Shown: piece after piece, positions 63,871 through 64,000 of the stretch | How the letters are laid out: the number at the start of each line of letters is the position of its first letter | Position numbering within the stretch: position 1 is the first letter of the stretch | Notes under the pieces: model-generated | What the model saw: the letters and a program-made list of their open reading frames with translations, nothing else | Database searches by the model: none | Told to the model about the DNA's origin: nothing | Origin: Paracoccaceae bacterium | Lineage (GTDB): Bacteria; Pseudomonadota; Alphaproteobacteria; Rhodobacterales; Rhodobacteraceae | DNA: 64,000 bases | Direction: 5' to 3' | Assembly (NCBI GenBank): GCA_013003075.1 | Contig: JABDLJ010000004.1 | Coordinates: 124,001 to 188,000, forward strand | Program-made: the position numbers and the translations under genes

Positions 63871-64000
63871 ATGTCATTATTCTTGATCGTTGCACTGCCA
63901 TTCATCGGGGCGCTGTTGCCGGGGCTGATGATACAAGCCGGCCGACAAGCCTGCGCCGCGACCACCTTCTTCGTCACCTTCGCCGCTTTCGTCGGGCTGC
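63871..64000 (+). CDS. PhaA/MrpA-type monovalent cation/H+ antiporter subunit A, 3'-truncated
   Basis: Only 43 codons are in the window: MSLFLIVALPFIGALLPGLM, IQAGRQACAATTFFVTFAAF, VGL. The N-terminal helix and the LPFxGALLPGLMIxAGRxACA pattern match the first subunit of Mrp/Pha antiporters (related to NuoL). The ATG at 63871 follows AGGTCTAGGG. The window ends before any further motif, so the family rests on this short start. Confidence 0.65.
   Translation, partial: MSLFLIVALPFIGALLPGLMIQAGRQACAATTFFVTFAAFVGL

Noticed and set aside
63440-63901. 153-codon minus-strand frame [11 protein letters not shown] the antiporter start
   Set aside because: No ribosome site, Pro/Arg-rich random composition, and it covers the promoter and start of the antiporter gene.

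Overview
The window looks like chromosome of a GC-rich alphaproteobacterium of the family Rhodobacteraceae (Roseobacter/Rhodovulum-like). The grounds are coherent gene content and order: pdhA-pdhB-pdhC with lipoyl domains on both PdhB and PdhC, prfA-prmC-DUF4167, and lptF-lptG-lptD-surA-pdxA-rsmA divergent from pepA-holC. A Fur-family regulator, a DegP-type protease beside a two-component system, and a PhaA/MrpA-type antiporter start fit the same picture. No rRNA, tRNA, CRISPR array, intact insertion sequence or prophage was seen. Most of the window is dense housekeeping sequence; the accessory or decaying part is the last ~14 kb.

Layout. 1-0.8 kb: end of a cysteine synthase, then a bidirectional terminator. 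0.9-4.9 kb: pyruvate dehydrogenase operon with a small unknown ORF between pdhB and pdhC. 5-7.8 kb: ftsB-like gene, class I fructose-bisphosphate aldolase, pgk. 7.9-10.1 kb: coupled cytoplasmic and periplasmic cyclophilins, then a secreted DUF3179 protein. 10.2-11.1 kb: an acetyltransferase-like gene broken by one stop codon. 11.1-20 kb: tyrS, anmK, cupin, DUF2185, eno, DMT transporter, fur, phzF, DUF533. 20-27 kb: zntB/corA, Na+/H+ antiporter, DMT transporter, selO, GNAT, nucleoside hydrolase, mazG. 27-31.5 kb: agmatinase, DUF1499, prfA, prmC, DUF4167. 31.5-41 kb: the LPS-export/SurA/PdxA/RsmA block facing pepA-holC. 41-45.3 kb: aspartic protease, marC, ABC-F ATPase, ndk, TfoX-like protein and a 49-residue protein.

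45.3-46.1 kb has no confident gene but holds an AT-rich patch and two [11 protein letters not shown] small ORFs. 46.1-49.6 kb is a secreted trypsin-like protease divergent from a response regulator/histidine kinase pair, with ATACAA motifs in the shared promoter region. 49.7-54.4 kb carries a MetF-type reductase, a seven-unit 11-bp tandem repeat, a CBS-pair protein, and a coupled operon of flavin-reductase-like protein, M20 peptidase and P-loop protein of unknown purpose. 54.7-60.2 kb holds a secreted Asp/Gly-rich protein, a transglutaminase-like cysteine peptidase, and an ATP-grasp/methyltransferase/ABC-exporter operon. That operon is the best candidate here for an undescribed biosynthesis-and-export system.

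60.3-61.3 kb encodes an MgtE-type transporter lacking the usual N-terminal domain. 61.3-63.9 kb is a gene-decay zone: an outer-membrane beta-barrel pseudogene with several frameshifts and stops, and a second ORF broken by one extra base. The window ends in the first codons of a PhaA/MrpA-type antiporter subunit.

Family names rest on recognised motifs and context, not on database searches. Start codons were chosen by ribosome-binding site, overlap with the upstream gene and protein N-terminus.
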